Shown here piece by piece: positions 62,883 to 64,000 of a DNA stretch of 64,000 nucleotides. Numbering within the stretch: position 1 is the stretch's first letter; every line of letters begins with the position of its first letter. A program made the position numbers and the translations under genes. Origin of the DNA: Nitrosopumilus sp. (GTDB lineage Archaea; Thermoproteota; Nitrososphaeria; Nitrososphaerales; Nitrosopumilaceae); assembly GCF_025699255.1 (NCBI RefSeq), contig NZ_JAILWA010000003.1, positions 184,389-248,388 of the forward strand, given 5' to 3'. The notes under the pieces are model-generated. The model saw only the letters and a list, made by a program, of their open reading frames with translations, made no database searches and had not been told where the DNA came from.

Positions 62883-63262
62883 TAGATATTGTTTGGTTCA
62901 GATGAAGCATATTTTGATTGTGATTTAAGACTAGAGGCTAATTCTTTAAAAATTTCATTCACACTTACATCTACTAAATTAATCGTTGCATTTTCTTTCA
63001 CAATCTGTTTTTCAAATTTATCTTTTATTGCAAATGAAACTGATGACCAATGTAACGTTCCTTTGAGTTGTTCATCTACTGTGGAATTGGTAGTTGGAAA
63101 ATTTGCTGGAGCAAAAACTATTCCATTTGTCCACTGCATTGTGGGGATTCCACCTCCTGATGAACGTGTACTAAATGCTATTTGTTTAACCCAATCTTCA
63201 AATTTGTATTCAATAACTTCATGAATTATCAACTTTTTCCATGGTTCGATAGAAATTTCCAT
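62882..63262 (-). CDS. Protein of unknown function, first gene of a two-gene operon
   Basis: 126 residues, ATG 63262. Aromatic- and Ser-rich (TRSSGGGIPTMQWTNGIVFA), no membrane segment. Read together with the helical protein downstream. No family assigned. Confidence 0.6.
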   Translation of the reverse strand: MEISIEPWKKLIIHEVIEYKFEDWVKQIAFSTRSSGGGIPTMQWTNGIVFAPANFPTTNSTVDEQLKGTLHWSSVSFAIKDKFEKQIVKENATINLVDVSVNEIFKELASSLKSQSKYASSEPNNI

Positions 63263-63415
63263 ATTGAATTTACTTGATTTTGCTAATTATAATCCTATTT
63301 GTGCCTATTATGAGAAGAATTTTCAATAAATTCATTTTTCAAAAACCCATTTTCTACAATCATATTTTGTCAAAATCATTGCTTAATTAGTAGAAACAAA
63401 TCATTATTTTTTATA

Positions 63416-64000
63416 ATGGAGAAATGGGCAGATTACCTAATTTCTGAAGTGAGCTATGATTATAACCATTTGATTTTAGTAGCTACTAGACATCAAGATA
63501 CTGAAAAAGGAATTACTCCAGGTAAACCTATTGATCGTTTAACAATTGCTTCAGATATCAAAAATGGATTATTTTACATTACAATATACAGTGGAAAAAC
63601 CTCTTGGAAAAAAGGTCATAAAATTGAAACTTTTTCAATTGGAGGTACTCCTTATCTTCGAATTGATGGAAACAAAGTAAATCTAGATAATTTAGGAGAT
63701 TTACCAGAATCTAGATTTAAAGAATCTGTTAATATTCAAGAATTAGAATCACAACCAGAACCAATCACAGAACCAGAGGAAGAAGAGGCTACCCCTGAAC
63801 AGATACAAAAATTAGAAGAATTAGAAAGGCAAATTAAAGAATTAGAATCACAACCAGAACCAATCACAGAACCAGAACTTCCTAGTCCTAGGGGTTCATT
63901 GCCAAAAGAATCTACAGAAGATTTACCTCAAGAACTAGATCTTGCACCAGAACCAATCACAGAACCAGAGGAAGAAGAGGCTACCCCTGAACAGATACAA
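63416..64000 (+). CDS. DUF3892-like protein with Pro/Glu repeat extension (3' truncated)
   Basis: At least 195 residues from ATG 63416; the frame runs off the right edge. Residues 1-100 fit DUF3892: LILVATRHQDTEKGITPG, GTPYLRIDGNKVNLDNLGDL. The rest is a repeated Pro/Glu-rich stretch (ESQPEPITEPEEEEATPEQ) that is likely disordered. The fusion is unusual in size. Function unknown. Confidence 0.6.
   Translation, partial: MEKWADYLISEVSYDYNHLILVATRHQDTEKGITPGKPIDRLTIASDIKNGLFYITIYSGKTSWKKGHKIETFSIGGTPYLRIDGNKVNLDNLGDLPESRFKESVNIQELESQPEPITEPEEEEATPEQIQKLEELERQIKELESQPEPITEPELPSPRGSLPKESTEDLPQELDLAPEPITEPEEEEATPEQIQ
63755..64000 (+). repeat. 54-bp exact direct repeat in the DUF3892-like gene
   Basis: Bases 63755-63808 and 63947-64000 are identical. 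A shorter related copy (CCAGAACCAATCACAGAACC) lies between them at about 63856-63875. The array may continue beyond the window. Confidence 0.85.

Noticed and set aside
63755..64000. Repeat array considered as CRISPR
   Set aside because: The repeats stay in one reading frame and encode Pro/Glu segments; the spacing is not regular and no cas gene is nearby.
1..64000. Insertion sequence, prophage or integrated plasmid
   Set aside because: No transposase, integrase, terminal repeats or attachment site was recognised.

Overview
The window is AT-rich archaeal DNA whose gene content fits an ammonia-oxidising Nitrososphaerota (Thaumarchaeota) of the marine Nitrosopumilus/Nitrosarchaeum type. Evidence: adenosylcobalamin-dependent ribonucleotide reductase, archaeal TFE, NAC, RNase P subunit Rpp21, S19e, PDCD5-like protein, Nep1, aTrm56, AhaH, an archaeal (GTP cyclohydrolase III) riboflavin pathway, several plastocyanin-like copper proteins, a PEFG-type C-terminal sorting signal, many short or absent 5' leaders behind TATA boxes, and frequent GTG/TTG starts. 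Species cannot be fixed from sequence reading alone.

Region 1-28 kb is an envelope and metal island. It opens with a ZnuABC-type metal importer, a CopC-CopD protein fused to a beta-propeller, a PEFG-CTERM cupredoxin and a CFI-box protein. It then holds seven large secreted proteins, each carrying two copies of a tryptophan-rich motif of about 38 residues (core PxWIKNNAxWW). Interleaved are a MoxR/DUF58/VWA/DUF4129 (Bat-like) chaperone module, two paralogous twin winged-helix regulators, and a His-rich secreted pair. A 21-bp inverted repeat, GGTWCAT-N7-ATGWACC, lies just upstream of the TATA boxes of several of these genes. It is shared by two divergent pairs, and the regulators' own promoters carry it or half of it. 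Together these look like one coordinated regulon of surface proteins with copper-binding features. This is the best candidate here for an undescribed system.

Region 28-40 kb holds a thiolase with its OB-fold/zinc-ribbon partner, and an HTH / ATP-cone / NrdD-like pseudo-enzyme beside the class II ribonucleotide reductase. It also holds a TIM-barrel secreted protein, Nep1, tRNA-Gly(TCC), Rpp21, S19e, PDCD5-like protein, a zinc alcohol dehydrogenase and a CitE-like lyase. Region 40-47 kb has a winged-helix regulator divergent from a CheY-like receiver, a ribbon-helix-helix protein, a TPR protein and the riboflavin genes. The ribB operon is preceded by a tandem 18-bp operator and contains an amidohydrolase that may fill a missing pathway step.

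Region 47-64 kb is mostly housekeeping: hemerythrin, aldehyde dehydrogenase, TFE, aTrm56, HflX, PhoU, PUA protein, NAC, AhaH, UbiD-type decarboxylase and thioesterase. Less familiar genes are mixed in: a divergent pair of small membrane paralogs, a DUF302/rhodanese pair with a shared TGGAAA-type promoter motif, a RuvC/YqgF-like protein, a protein with three 19-residue repeats, an orphan block, and a DUF3892 protein with Pro/Glu repeats that runs off the right edge. I saw no rRNA, CRISPR array, insertion sequence or prophage.
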